NCBI GenBank assembly: GCA_021776515.1
Contig: JAJFFS010000005.1
Coordinates: 52,567 to 116,566 of the forward strand
Length of the DNA: 64,000 nucleotides
Reading direction: 5' to 3'
DNA from: Robiginitomaculum sp.
Lineage (GTDB): Bacteria > Pseudomonadota > Alphaproteobacteria > Caulobacterales > Maricaulaceae
The notes beneath the pieces are model-generated. The model searched no databases. It had not been told where the DNA came from and worked only from the letters and a program-made list of their open reading frames with translations. Both the position numbers and the translations under genes were made by a program. Shown in pieces: positions 37,941-46,317 of this stretch (within the stretch, counting starts at the first letter, position 1; every line of letters starts with the position of its first letter).

Positions 37941-39524
37941 ATGCTTACAATCACTGATCTCGACTACGCCGTTCAAGGGCGTCCATTGTTCACCAAAGCC
38001 TCGGCAAGAATTGCTGCCGGGTGGAAGGTTGGCTTAATTGGTCGCAATGGAACCGGAAAATCGACACTGCTTAACCTCATTCGTGAGGAAATAGAATCTA
38101 AAGCACCAGATGCTTCGATACGGATGAATAAAAATGCGCGTCTGGGCTGGGTCGCACAAGAGGTTGAAGCCACGGACGATACAATCATGGACGTTGTTCT
38201 GGCCGCAGACCACGAACGCCATACATTAATGCGCCAATCCGAGACCGAAACAGATCCCGACCGCTTGGGGGAAATTTACGAACGTCTGACCGATATGGAT
38301 GCATGGAATGCCGACACGCGCGCGGCCATTGTGCTCTCAGGTTTGGGGTTTACGCCTGACGACTTTTCCCGCGCCACAAAAGAGTTTTCCGGTGGTTGGC
38401 GCATGCGGGCCGCGATTGCAGGCGTCTTGGTCAGCGAGCCGGACATTTTGTTGTTGGACGAACCGACCAACTATCTTGACCTTGAAGGGGCGACTTGGCT
38501 AGAGGGTTATATTCGCAAATACCCCCATACGGTCATTATGGTGAGCCATGACCGCGAAATGCTCAATCGCTCCGTAACGCACACACTTGCACTTGAGCAC
38601 CAGAAATTAATGATAACAACGGGCGGGTATGATGCCTGGATGAAATTACGCGCCGCCAAGGCGGCGCAATTAACCGCGCAAAAAGTCAAACAAGATGCAG
38701 AAAAAGCCCATCTTCAGGCTTTCGTGGACCGTTTCAAGGCCAAAGCCTCCAAAGCCCGGCAAGCGCAATCTCGTGTAAAAATGCTGGAGAAGATGCAAGA
38801 TATTGCGATCCCCATTGCCGAGCGCACGACCCCGTTTTCCTTCCCGGCACCTAAAGGTAAATTAGCGCCGCCAATGTTGGAGTTGGAAGATGCAGATTTA
38901 GGTTATGGTGAGGGGGCGCAAATCCTGTCGGGGGTTAGCCTTCGTCTCGACCCTGAAGACCGCGTGGCGATTGTTGGCGCAAATGGTCAGGGGAAAACCA
39001 CTTTGGTTAAATCAATTGCCCAGCGTCTGCCCTTGATGACGGGAAAGCGTAAAGCTTCGGCATCTCTTAAAATTGGGTACTTTTCCCAAGACCAGCTTGA
39101 TGAGCTTACTGCAGGCGAAACGGTGCTTGACCATGTGACGCAAAAACTGCCCAAAGGCACCGCGCAAAGCCAGGCACGTGGGAAAGCCGCGCAAATGGGT
39201 TTTTCCTATGAAAAGGTAGAAACCAATGTTGAAAAATTATCCGGCGGTGAAAAAGTGCGGCTCCTTCTGGGCCTTATGTCCATCGACAAACCTCATGTTT
39301 TAATTCTTGATGAACCGACATCTCATTTGGATATTGATAGCCGTGAGGCCTTGATTTATGCGCTCAATGATTTTCCAGGTGCGGTGGTGTTAATTACGCA
39401 TGATGTTTATCTCGCCGAAGCAACGGCTGATCAGCTCTGGCTTGTGAAAGACGGGCGCGCCAAAAACTATGATGGCGATTTACGAGATTACAAAAAACTC
39501 GTTATGCAGGCTGATCGCGCTTAA
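37941..39524 (+). CDS. ABC-F family ATPase
   Basis: A 527-residue protein with two fused ABC domains and no membrane part, as in ABC-F translation factors (EttA, YheS, YbiT, Uup). The first domain has GRNGTGKST, EFSGGWRMRAAIA and LLLDEPTNYLDLEG. The second has GANGQGKTTLV, LSGGEKVRLLLG and LILDEPTSHLD. The linker (KAKASKARQAQSRVKMLEKM) is the P-site tRNA-interacting region. There is no C-terminal coiled coil, so it is not Uup-like. I set the start at ATG 37941 (MLTITDLDYAV), since the longer frame reads through non-conserved sequence. Confidence 0.92.
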   Translation: MLTITDLDYAVQGRPLFTKASARIAAGWKVGLIGRNGTGKSTLLNLIREEIESKAPDASIRMNKNARLGWVAQEVEATDDTIMDVVLAADHERHTLMRQSETETDPDRLGEIYERLTDMDAWNADTRAAIVLSGLGFTPDDFSRATKEFSGGWRMRAAIAGVLVSEPDILLLDEPTNYLDLEGATWLEGYIRKYPHTVIMVSHDREMLNRSVTHTLALEHQKLMITTGGYDAWMKLRAAKAAQLTAQKVKQDAEKAHLQAFVDRFKAKASKARQAQSRVKMLEKMQDIAIPIAERTTPFSFPAPKGKLAPPMLELEDADLGYGEGAQILSGVSLRLDPEDRVAIVGANGQGKTTLVKSIAQRLPLMTGKRKASASLKIGYFSQDQLDELTAGETVLDHVTQKLPKGTAQSQARGKAAQMGFSYEKVETNVEKLSGGEKVRLLLGLMSIDKPHVLILDEPTSHLDIDSREALIYALNDFPGAVVLITHDVYLAEATADQLWLVKDGRAKNYDGDLRDYKKLVMQADRA

Positions 39525-39588
39525 TTCAGGCCCCTGAATTATTCGACAGGCCTTGGCATCCGGGCGCGGGGTTTGTAAGGCTCATTCT

Positions 39589-40017
39589 ATGGCGTTGATC
39601 AAGATCACAGATTCTATTGCCTTGCTTGATAGCGAGTTGCAGGAAAGCTTCGTGCGCTCGGGCGGTCCCGGTGGGCAAAATGTGAATAAAACCGCAAGTG
39701 CCGTGCAGCTTCGCTTTGATGTTCGTCAATCCCCCAACCTGCCCGAACGGGTGCGCGAGATAATTTTGAACTCGGGAGACAGCCGGTTAACAAAGGACGG
39801 CGTTTTCATCATTTTTGCTGATCGTCATCGTACGCAAGAGCTGAACCGCAAAGACGCCCATAATCGATTGTTTGAGGTCATCCAAAAGGCCGATTTTGTT
39901 CCCAAAAAACGGATTGCAACCAGACCGACCCTTGGCTCAAAAAAACGCCGCCTTGATAGTAAAACCAAACGCGGGACCCTTAAGAAAGGCCGGCGCGGCC
40001 CAGTCGATATGGATTAG
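39589..40017 (+). CDS. arfB: alternative ribosome-rescue factor ArfB (peptidyl-tRNA hydrolase)
   Basis: ArfB releases peptides from ribosomes stalled without a stop codon. The 142 residues contain the catalytic GGQ in SGGPGGQNVNKTASAVQLRF and the basic C-terminal tail (SKKRRLDSKTKRGTLKKGRR) that enters the empty mRNA channel. The start is ATG 39589 (MALIKITDSIAL). It follows the ABC-F gene by 64 bases on the same strand. Both act on ribosomes, so a shared transcript is plausible. Confidence 0.95.
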   Translation: MALIKITDSIALLDSELQESFVRSGGPGGQNVNKTASAVQLRFDVRQSPNLPERVREIILNSGDSRLTKDGVFIIFADRHRTQELNRKDAHNRLFEVIQKADFVPKKRIATRPTLGSKKRRLDSKTKRGTLKKGRRGPVDMD

Positions 40018-40191
40018 GCGTTGCCTGGGTGTGGTTGGTGGCATAACTATTTTAACCACCAAAGACATCTGGAACGCCGGGACAAATTTAAAATCATGCG
40101 ATCTGAAGCTCTGGCTGAATGGCGTCAATTCGCAGCATGTATTTTAATTTGACAGTGTCCGATGGGGAGTCATCATGTCTGAGCGCCGTCA

Positions 40192-40653
40192 TCAAACAGG
40201 CAAGATAGTCGTTGCCTTAATCTCTTCCATCGCAAGAAGTGCGGTCACATTATAGATATGCACTTCTGAAATCAGTGCCTGATAGAATTTGTCATAGGCC
40301 CGCGCGTTCTCAACCCTGACTTTGAGGATGTAATCGATATCCCCTGCCAGGCGGTAGGCCTCCAGCACTTCAGGTCTGTTCTGGATTGCGGCCAGAAACC
40401 TGTTTTGCCATTGTGCTTCATGCTCATTCGTGCGGACCAGTACAAAAAAACAGGCTTCCAGTCCGAGCTTGTCCGGGTTGAGGATTACGGTTTGATGCTC
40501 GATCAGTCCTCTTTCTCGCATTTTTCGGATACGGTTCCATACCGGTGTTTTTGAAGAACCGATAATTTTTGCGATCTCATCAAGAGATTGACTGGCATCG
40601 CGCTGCAATTCGCCCAGAATTTTTCGATCCAGATCATCCAGAGAAAATACCAT
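40192..40653 (-). CDS. Lrp/AsnC family transcription regulator, next to the sulfite operon
   Basis: A 153-residue regulator with an N-terminal helix-turn-helix (LDRKILGELQRDASQSLDEI, then SSKTPVWNRIRKMRERGLIE) and a C-terminal RAM effector domain (EAYRLAGDIDYILKVRVENA). It is divergent from cysG, the usual place of such a regulator in alphaproteobacteria. It therefore probably controls sulfite assimilation and its own gene from the 139-base spacer. The effector is unknown. A sulfur amino acid would be a natural guess. Confidence 0.9.
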   Translation of the reverse strand: MVFSLDDLDRKILGELQRDASQSLDEIAKIIGSSKTPVWNRIRKMRERGLIEHQTVILNPDKLGLEACFFVLVRTNEHEAQWQNRFLAAIQNRPEVLEAYRLAGDIDYILKVRVENARAYDKFYQALISEVHIYNVTALLAMEEIKATTILPV

Positions 40654-40675
40654 TCTCTTACCTTTGCGTTATGCA

Positions 40676-40687
40676 GAACAAGTGTTC
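40676..40687. promoter_or_regulatory. candidate operator palindrome between asnC-type regulator and cysG
   Basis: GAACA-AG-TGTTC is a 12-base inverted repeat lying just upstream of the regulator start in a very A/T-rich spacer. Lrp-type proteins bind loosely palindromic A/T-flanked sites, so this could be its operator. It is a single site and unproven. Confidence 0.3.
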
Positions 40688-40792
40688 CGTAATTGCATTG
40701 AAATACAAAATATAATCCCTAAAATCAAGCTGTATCTACATTTTATAGGAATTATATTCTATATTATGTGTGTATTGAGAACGGGATTGAAC

Positions 40793-42187
40793 ATGAAGTA
40801 TTTTCCAATTTTTTGGGCTATGGGGGGTCGCACGGTCCTGGTTAGTGGCGGTGGTTCCATGGCAGTGGCAAAATTACGCCTGCTTATGAAAACAGAGGCC
40901 TCGGTCATTGTTTTTGCCACCCGTGCAGGCAAGGACATACAAGTCTGGGCAGACGAGGGCCGGTTGAGGCTTATTGCCCGCACCTTGCGGGCCAGCGATC
41001 TAAAAGAGGCAGCGCTGATTTATGCCGCCAATGATGCGGCTGAAGACAATGAACGGGCGGCGGCCCTTGCGCAGGCAGAAGGCACGCCGGTCAATATTGT
41101 TGATAACCTTGAGGCCAGTGATTTTATTACCCCGGCCATCGTAGACAGAGCTCCCGTCACCATCGCCATCGGCACCGAGGGCGCGGCCCCTGTGCTTGCC
41201 CGGGCGATAAAGGCTGATATTGAGGAACGCCTGCCAACAAACCTTGGCCTTCTGGCGCGGGCTGGCAAGGTTTTCAGGCCCTTGGCGAAACGTCTGATAT
41301 CCGGGCGCAAGCACCGCGAGTTCTGGGCTGAGTATTATTCTGAGACTGGTCCCAGAACTGTTGAAACGGAAGGTGTTGAAGCGCTACCCGTCGCACTGGA
41401 TGCGCTTTTAACCCGCCATGTTAATGCAGAGGCCGCGCCGGGCCGCGTTGATCTGGTGGGGGCTGGCCCTGGCGATCCGGATTTATTGACGCTCAAGGCA
41501 CGAAAAGCCCTCGATAAAGCCGATGTGGTTATTCACGATCAATTGGTCGCGCCGGAAATCCTCGAGCTGGCGCGGCGCGAAGCCACAATTATCGAAGCCG
41601 GTAAGCAGGGTTACGGTGCCTCTATATCGCAGGAAAAAATCAATGCCCTGATGATCGCCCATGCCCGTTCAGGTGCACATATTGTGCGCCTGAAATCTGG
41701 CGACCCTGCCGTGTTCGGACGCCTTGACGAGGAAATAGAGGCTCTGGCCGCTGCTGGCATCGACTGGCAGATCATTCCCGGCATTACTGCGGCCTCTGCG
41801 GCTATCGCGCAAATCGGGCAATCCTTTACCCGGCGCGGGCGCAATGCCTCCATCAGATTTATCACCGGCCATGACATGAAGGGCTTTGCTGAACATGACT
41901 GGCGTACCTTGTCCCGCACTGGTGAAGTGGCGGCCATTTACATGGGCAAGCGGGGTGCGCGCTTCCTTCAGGGGCGGTTATTGATGAACAATGCCAGCCC
42001 GGATACGCCCATAACCATTGTTGAAAACGCCTCACGCCCACAAGCGCGTATCCGGGTAACAACATTAAGGGGGCTGCCTGGCTCCGTTGCAGACCTCACA
42101 GGTCCGGCGATTATTCTTCTGGGTATTTCCTCGCGCCATGCGGCACTGGCACCACGCCATGAAGTGCAAATGGACCGTGCATTATGA
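40793..42187 (+). CDS. cysG: siroheme synthase (multifunctional CysG)
   Basis: CysG makes siroheme from uroporphyrinogen III, the cofactor of the sulfite reductase two genes on. The N-terminal dehydrogenase/ferrochelatase part shows TVLVSGGGSMAVAKLRLL and VTIAIGTEGAAPVLARAIK. From about residue 219 is the SAM methyltransferase: VDLVGAGPGDPDLLTLKARK, VRLKSGDPAVFGRLDEE and PGITAASAAIAQIG. The start is ATG 40793 (MKYFPIFWAMGG), giving 464 residues. A longer frame from 40664 covers the promoter region. The stop overlaps the next gene (ATGA). Confidence 0.95.
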   Translation: MKYFPIFWAMGGRTVLVSGGGSMAVAKLRLLMKTEASVIVFATRAGKDIQVWADEGRLRLIARTLRASDLKEAALIYAANDAAEDNERAAALAQAEGTPVNIVDNLEASDFITPAIVDRAPVTIAIGTEGAAPVLARAIKADIEERLPTNLGLLARAGKVFRPLAKRLISGRKHREFWAEYYSETGPRTVETEGVEALPVALDALLTRHVNAEAAPGRVDLVGAGPGDPDLLTLKARKALDKADVVIHDQLVAPEILELARREATIIEAGKQGYGASISQEKINALMIAHARSGAHIVRLKSGDPAVFGRLDEEIEALAAAGIDWQIIPGITAASAAIAQIGQSFTRRGRNASIRFITGHDMKGFAEHDWRTLSRTGEVAAIYMGKRGARFLQGRLLMNNASPDTPITIVENASRPQARIRVTTLRGLPGSVADLTGPAIILLGISSRHAALAPRHEVQMDRAL

Positions 42188-42540
42188 GCAATCACACCAC
42201 GATAATGGTCGTTACGGCTAATGACCTCATTGATGGTGATGCGGTTTGGCTGACCCCAGACAAGGACTGGACGCGCGACATCCGCAAAGCTGAAACTATT
42301 GAAAATGAACGCGCGGCGCAAAGCCGTCTTGGCGAAGCGGAAAGTCATCCCGGAAAAGTAATTGGCCCCTACCTTGCCGAAGTTCGCCATGGCCCCGCCG
42401 GGGCAGAGCCAGTGCATTTTCGTGAAATTTTCCGCACACGCGGACCTTCCAACTATCCACACGGCAAACAGGAAATTGACCCCGGGGTCGAGGCTGAGAT
42501 CGAGGCCGAGATCGAGGAGCGTATCTGTGTATCGGTATAA
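42184..42540 (+). CDS. DUF2849 protein of the sulfite reduction operon
   Basis: A 118-residue protein of unknown biochemical role. It is recognised by its N-terminal VVTANDLIDGDAVWLTPD and by its position between cysG and the sulfite reductase gene, where it is conserved in alphaproteobacteria. It has no signal peptide or cofactor motif. The C-terminus is a Glu-rich tail (VEAEIEAEIEERI). Its start overlaps cysG by four bases, and the sulfite reductase start lies inside its 3' end, so it must be made with both. Confidence 0.88.
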   Translation: MSNHTTIMVVTANDLIDGDAVWLTPDKDWTRDIRKAETIENERAAQSRLGEAESHPGKVIGPYLAEVRHGPAGAEPVHFREIFRTRGPSNYPHGKQEIDPGVEAEIEAEIEERICVSV

Positions 42541-44197
42541 TGATTTTGATAATGCCTTTGTCCGCGAGCGCATTCGCCAGTTTCGGGCTCAGGTGCAACG
42601 CCGCATTGTCGGCAACCTCACCGAAGATGAGTTCAAACCGCTGCGTCTGATGAATGGCCTCTATCTGCAGCTTCATGCCTATATGCTGCGTGTTGCCATT
42701 CCCTATGGCACACTGAACGCACAAAAAATGAGACAGCTGGCCCTGATTGCCACACGCTGGGACAAGGGTTACGGGCATTTTACCACGCGCCAGAATATTC
42801 AGTACAACTGGCCAAAACTAAGTGATGTGCCTGATATTCTGGAAGATCTGGCCGTTGTGCAAATGCACGCCATACAAACCTCGGGCAATACGATCCGTAA
42901 CGTTACTGCTGACCATTTTGCTGGTGCGGCAGCCGATGAAATAGAAGACCCGCGCCCCTATGCCGAACTCATTCGCCAATGGTCCACAGACCATCCGGAA
43001 TTTCAGTTTCTACCACGCAAATTCAAAATCGCCGTCACCGGCAGCCCCCATGACCGTGCCGTCACCAGAGCCCACGACATTGGCCTTCGTATGGTGCGCA
43101 ATGGTGCTGGTGAAACCGGATTTGAAGTGATCATCGGGGGTGGTCTTGGGCGCACACCGATTATGGGTAAAGTGCTGCGCGGGTTTCTGCCCGCCCGGGA
43201 TTTGCTTCCCTATCTGGAAGCGATTGTCAGCGTCTATAACCTGCTTGGCCGGCGCGACAATAAATACAAGGCGCGGATTAAAATTACTGTCCGTGAGCAT
43301 GGCATTGAAGCCATTCGCCAACGCGTTGAAACAGACTTTGTTTTACGCCGCAACAGTTTTGCGGGGGCCGATCAGGCGCTCCTGAATGATATTCAAAACT
43401 CTTTTCGCCCGCCTGTCTTTATTGATGCGCCGGTTAACAGCTTTGATGTTGCCCGGAAAAATGACCCTGATTTCGATATGTGGGTAAAAACCAACCTGAC
43501 AGGACACAAACATCCCGGTTACGCTATCGTCACCATCTCGCTAAAAACACCCGGAGGAACGCCCGGTGATGCAACAGCGCAACAGATGCAGGTCATGGCT
43601 GAGCTTGCGGAACGCAATGGCCATGATGAGCTGCGTGTAAGCCATGAGCAGAACATCATTCTGCCTCACATACACAAATCACACGTGCCGGATGTTTATA
43701 ATGCCCTTCATGCGGTGGGGCTTGCCACGGCTAATATTGGTCTTGTGTCTGATATTATTGCCTGTCCCGGCATGGATTATTGCGCCCTGGCAACGGCGCG
43801 CTCCATCCCTATTGCGCAGGAAATTGCCGCCCGCATAAACGAGTTGAAACTGGAACGTGACATTGGCCCGCTCAAAATCAAGATATCAGGTTGCATCAAC
43901 GCCTGCGGACACCATCATCTTGGCCATATTGGCATACTTGGGCTGGACCGTGCCGGGGTTGAAAATTACCAGATCACGCTGGGCGGTGAAGCGACTGAAA
44001 ATGCCCAATTGGGCGAACGTGCTGGTCCAGGCTTTGCTGCCCGTGAAATTGTTCCCGCGATAGAGCGGCTCATCCACGCTTACCTTGCGCGTCGTAAAAA
44101 CCCTTCCGAAACCTTTCTAGAAACCTATCGCAGACTGGGTCTGGAGCCATTCAAAGTCGCGCTTTATGGAGAAGGACGTACCAGACATGCTGCATAA
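42527..44197 (+). CDS. cysI: nitrite/sulfite reductase hemoprotein (CysI type)
   Basis: This siroheme and [4Fe-4S] enzyme reduces sulfite to sulfide by six electrons. The cofactor cysteines are in CPGMDYCALA near residue 412 and GCINACGHHH near 455. The duplicated SiR/NiR half-domains are also seen (TTRQNIQYNWPK, GSPHDRAVTRAHDIG, LRVSHEQNIILPHI). The best start is GTG 42527 (MYRYNDFDNAF), seven bases after GAGGAG and inside the DUF2849 gene, giving 556 residues. Operon context with cysH makes sulfite rather than nitrite the likely substrate. Electrons probably come through ferredoxin and the downstream Fpr. Confidence 0.93.
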   Translation: MYRYNDFDNAFVRERIRQFRAQVQRRIVGNLTEDEFKPLRLMNGLYLQLHAYMLRVAIPYGTLNAQKMRQLALIATRWDKGYGHFTTRQNIQYNWPKLSDVPDILEDLAVVQMHAIQTSGNTIRNVTADHFAGAAADEIEDPRPYAELIRQWSTDHPEFQFLPRKFKIAVTGSPHDRAVTRAHDIGLRMVRNGAGETGFEVIIGGGLGRTPIMGKVLRGFLPARDLLPYLEAIVSVYNLLGRRDNKYKARIKITVREHGIEAIRQRVETDFVLRRNSFAGADQALLNDIQNSFRPPVFIDAPVNSFDVARKNDPDFDMWVKTNLTGHKHPGYAIVTISLKTPGGTPGDATAQQMQVMAELAERNGHDELRVSHEQNIILPHIHKSHVPDVYNALHAVGLATANIGLVSDIIACPGMDYCALATARSIPIAQEIAARINELKLERDIGPLKIKISGCINACGHHHLGHIGILGLDRAGVENYQITLGGEATENAQLGERAGPGFAAREIVPAIERLIHAYLARRKNPSETFLETYRRLGLEPFKVALYGEGRTRHAA

Positions 44198-44939
44198 AAT
44201 TTCTTACTCTGCGCTATCAGAGCACGTTGCGGCGCTGAATGCCCAGCATTTCAATAGTGCGGCCATGGCAGTGCTTGAACACAGTCTGGATAACGGGATT
44301 TTTGGAAATACCGCGCTTGTATCTTCCTTCGGTGCCGAATCCGTCGTCCTTTTGCATTTAGTCTCGCTGATCGACCGGTCCGTGCCCGTTCTTTTTCTTG
44401 ATACGGAAATGCTGTTTCAGGAAACCCTCGCCTATCAGGTCAAAATCGCCGAAATGTTCAAGCTTACAGATGTGCGTATTATTCGCCCTGATCACCAGCG
44501 CCTTATTGATGTGGACCCGGACAACACCCTTCACCAACGCAACCATGATGCCTGCTGTGTCGTGCGAAAGACAGAGCCCCTTGAACATGCGCTTGCTTCC
44601 TTTGATACCTGGGTATCAGGGCGCAAACGGTTTCAGGGTAAGACGCGCTCTGCTCTGGATTTTTTTGAAACCGATGGAGAGGCGCGGATCAAAGTCAATC
44701 CGTTGGCCCATTGGCCCCCGCAACATATCCGCCAATACATGAAAGCTAACCACCTTCCCCGGCACCCTCTGGTGGCTAAAGGCTATCCCTCAATCGGGTG
44801 CGCGCCTTGCACAACCCGTGTTGCCGATAACGAAGATCCCCGAGCAGGGCGCTGGCGCGGTCATGAAAAGGTTGAATGCGGCATCCATTTCATCAATGGC
44901 AAACCCGTTCACGGCGCGCTGCACGGGGGTGCACCATGA
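44187..44939 (+). CDS. cysH: assimilatory APS reductase, housekeeping copy
   Basis: CysH reduces activated sulfate to sulfite with thioredoxin. The PP-loop begins VSSFGAESVVLLHL, and the catalytic Cys is in VECGIHF. The extra pairs CCVVRKTEPL and IGCAPCTTRV are the [4Fe-4S] ligands of the APS-type enzyme (EC 1.8.4.10) that uses APS directly. The start at ATG 44187 overlaps the cysI stop. ATG 44166 is also possible. The stop overlaps DUF934 (ATGA). A second copy with the same motifs lies at 57164-57907. Confidence 0.93.
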   Translation: MLHKISYSALSEHVAALNAQHFNSAAMAVLEHSLDNGIFGNTALVSSFGAESVVLLHLVSLIDRSVPVLFLDTEMLFQETLAYQVKIAEMFKLTDVRIIRPDHQRLIDVDPDNTLHQRNHDACCVVRKTEPLEHALASFDTWVSGRKRFQGKTRSALDFFETDGEARIKVNPLAHWPPQHIRQYMKANHLPRHPLVAKGYPSIGCAPCTTRVADNEDPRAGRWRGHEKVECGIHFINGKPVHGALHGGAP

Positions 44940-45364
44940 GTGTCCTTGTTACTGATGCAGGGTTTTTGACCAATGATTATTGCGATAATTTCACCCCTTT
45001 GGCTGAAATAGATGCCGATATACCCACAAACCTTGATGCGGTTGATATGACGTCAGACGATAATCAAGAAAGACTGGCTAACCATTTAGACAGTATCTCC
45101 CTCATCCGCATAGCCTTCGCCTCTTTCGATGACGGGCGTGGGTTTACTTTGGCCCGACGGTTAAGAATGATGGGGTTTACCGGGCGGTTACGGGCGAAGG
45201 GGTATGTTATTGCGGAACAGTATGGCATGGCTCGTCGTTCCGGTTTTGATGAGGTTGAAATTTCCGATGCGCTTGCCCTTCGCCAACCCGAACAGCTGTG
45301 GAAAAGCCGTGCCAACTGGACCGCCCATGACTATCAATCAAGGCTGCGCGGGGCCGCTCATTGA
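44936..45364 (+). CDS. DUF934 protein of the sulfite reduction operon
   Basis: A 142-residue member of DUF934, usually found beside cysH or cysI in proteobacteria and sometimes called a sulfite reduction oxidoreductase, without biochemical proof. It shows ISLIRIAFASFDDGRGFTLA, RRLRMMGFTGRLRAKGYVIA and the C-terminal LWKSRANWTAHDYQ. No cofactor motif is visible. Its start overlaps the cysH stop as ATGA, so it is translated with it. Confidence 0.9.
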   Translation: MSVLVTDAGFLTNDYCDNFTPLAEIDADIPTNLDAVDMTSDDNQERLANHLDSISLIRIAFASFDDGRGFTLARRLRMMGFTGRLRAKGYVIAEQYGMARRSGFDEVEISDALALRQPEQLWKSRANWTAHDYQSRLRGAAH

Positions 45365-45412
45365 TCTGTTGCGTAACCTTCTTTACCTCAAGACTAAAAT
45401 AGTGAGTATCAT

Positions 45413-46231
45413 GTGACTTCCTTCGTCGAAAAACCCAGCCTTGTCGTCAACCCCGACCCGGCGCACCCGGACACACAGATCGTAACTTCTGTCCACCACT
45501 GGGATGATTGGCTGTTTTCCTTTCGGGTGAAACGGCCACAATCTTTTCGTTTTCGCTCGGGCGAATTTGTGATGATCGGATTGCCGACGAAGACAGGCAA
45601 GCCGGTTATGCGGGCCTATTCCATTGCCTCGCCCTCATGGGATGATGAACTGGAATTTTATTCCATCAAGGTGCCCGATGGCCCCCTGACCTCGCGCTTG
45701 CAGCTTATCCAGCCTGGAGACGGGATTATATTACGGCCAAAAACAGTTGGTACCCTGGTGCTTGATGCCTTGCTGCCGGCAAAACGACTATGGCTTTTTG
45801 CCACGGGAACCGGCATTGCACCCTTTGCGTCGATCATCCGCGATCCTGATTGTTATGACCGTTTTGACAAGGTGATTGTCACGCACACAACCCGTAGACA
45901 AACCGGCCTGGCTTATGCCAAGGATGTTATCCAACGCACGCTCAATGACCCTCTTATTGGCCAAATGGCCCGGGAAAAACTGACCTACCTGTCAACAACT
46001 ACGCAGGAAACAAGCCCGCTTATGGGGCGTATTACCGATATGCTGCGCACCGGTCAGGTTTTTGAAACCCTTGGTATCCCCACCATAACCTCAAACACAG
46101 ACCGGGCCATGGTGTGTGGCTCTTTGGGCTTTAATGTTGAGATGAAAGAAATTCTGGAAGGTTTCCAGATGTGCGAAGGCGCCAACTCCAAACCTGCTGA
46201 CTATGTCGTTGAAAAAGCATTTGTTGGCTAG
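45413..46231 (+). CDS. fpr: ferredoxin-NADP reductase
   Basis: A 272-residue FAD enzyme that moves electrons between NADPH and ferredoxin, here probably to feed sulfite reductase. FAD site residues are in RAYSIASPS and the NADP site in FATGTGIAPFASI and MVCGSLGFNVEMKEIL. The C-terminus ends VVEKAFVG as in bacterial Fpr. It begins at GTG 45413, 48 bases after DUF934, and closes the operon. Confidence 0.93.
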   Translation: MTSFVEKPSLVVNPDPAHPDTQIVTSVHHWDDWLFSFRVKRPQSFRFRSGEFVMIGLPTKTGKPVMRAYSIASPSWDDELEFYSIKVPDGPLTSRLQLIQPGDGIILRPKTVGTLVLDALLPAKRLWLFATGTGIAPFASIIRDPDCYDRFDKVIVTHTTRRQTGLAYAKDVIQRTLNDPLIGQMAREKLTYLSTTTQETSPLMGRITDMLRTGQVFETLGIPTITSNTDRAMVCGSLGFNVEMKEILEGFQMCEGANSKPADYVVEKAFVG

Positions 46232-46317
46232 GGTCTGAACCCAGTTCGAATGCCCATTCTGCAGCGTAAACTCCCCTTGAAATAGTCATGCTGAAACGGA
46301 ATTTGGTAATGGGTATC

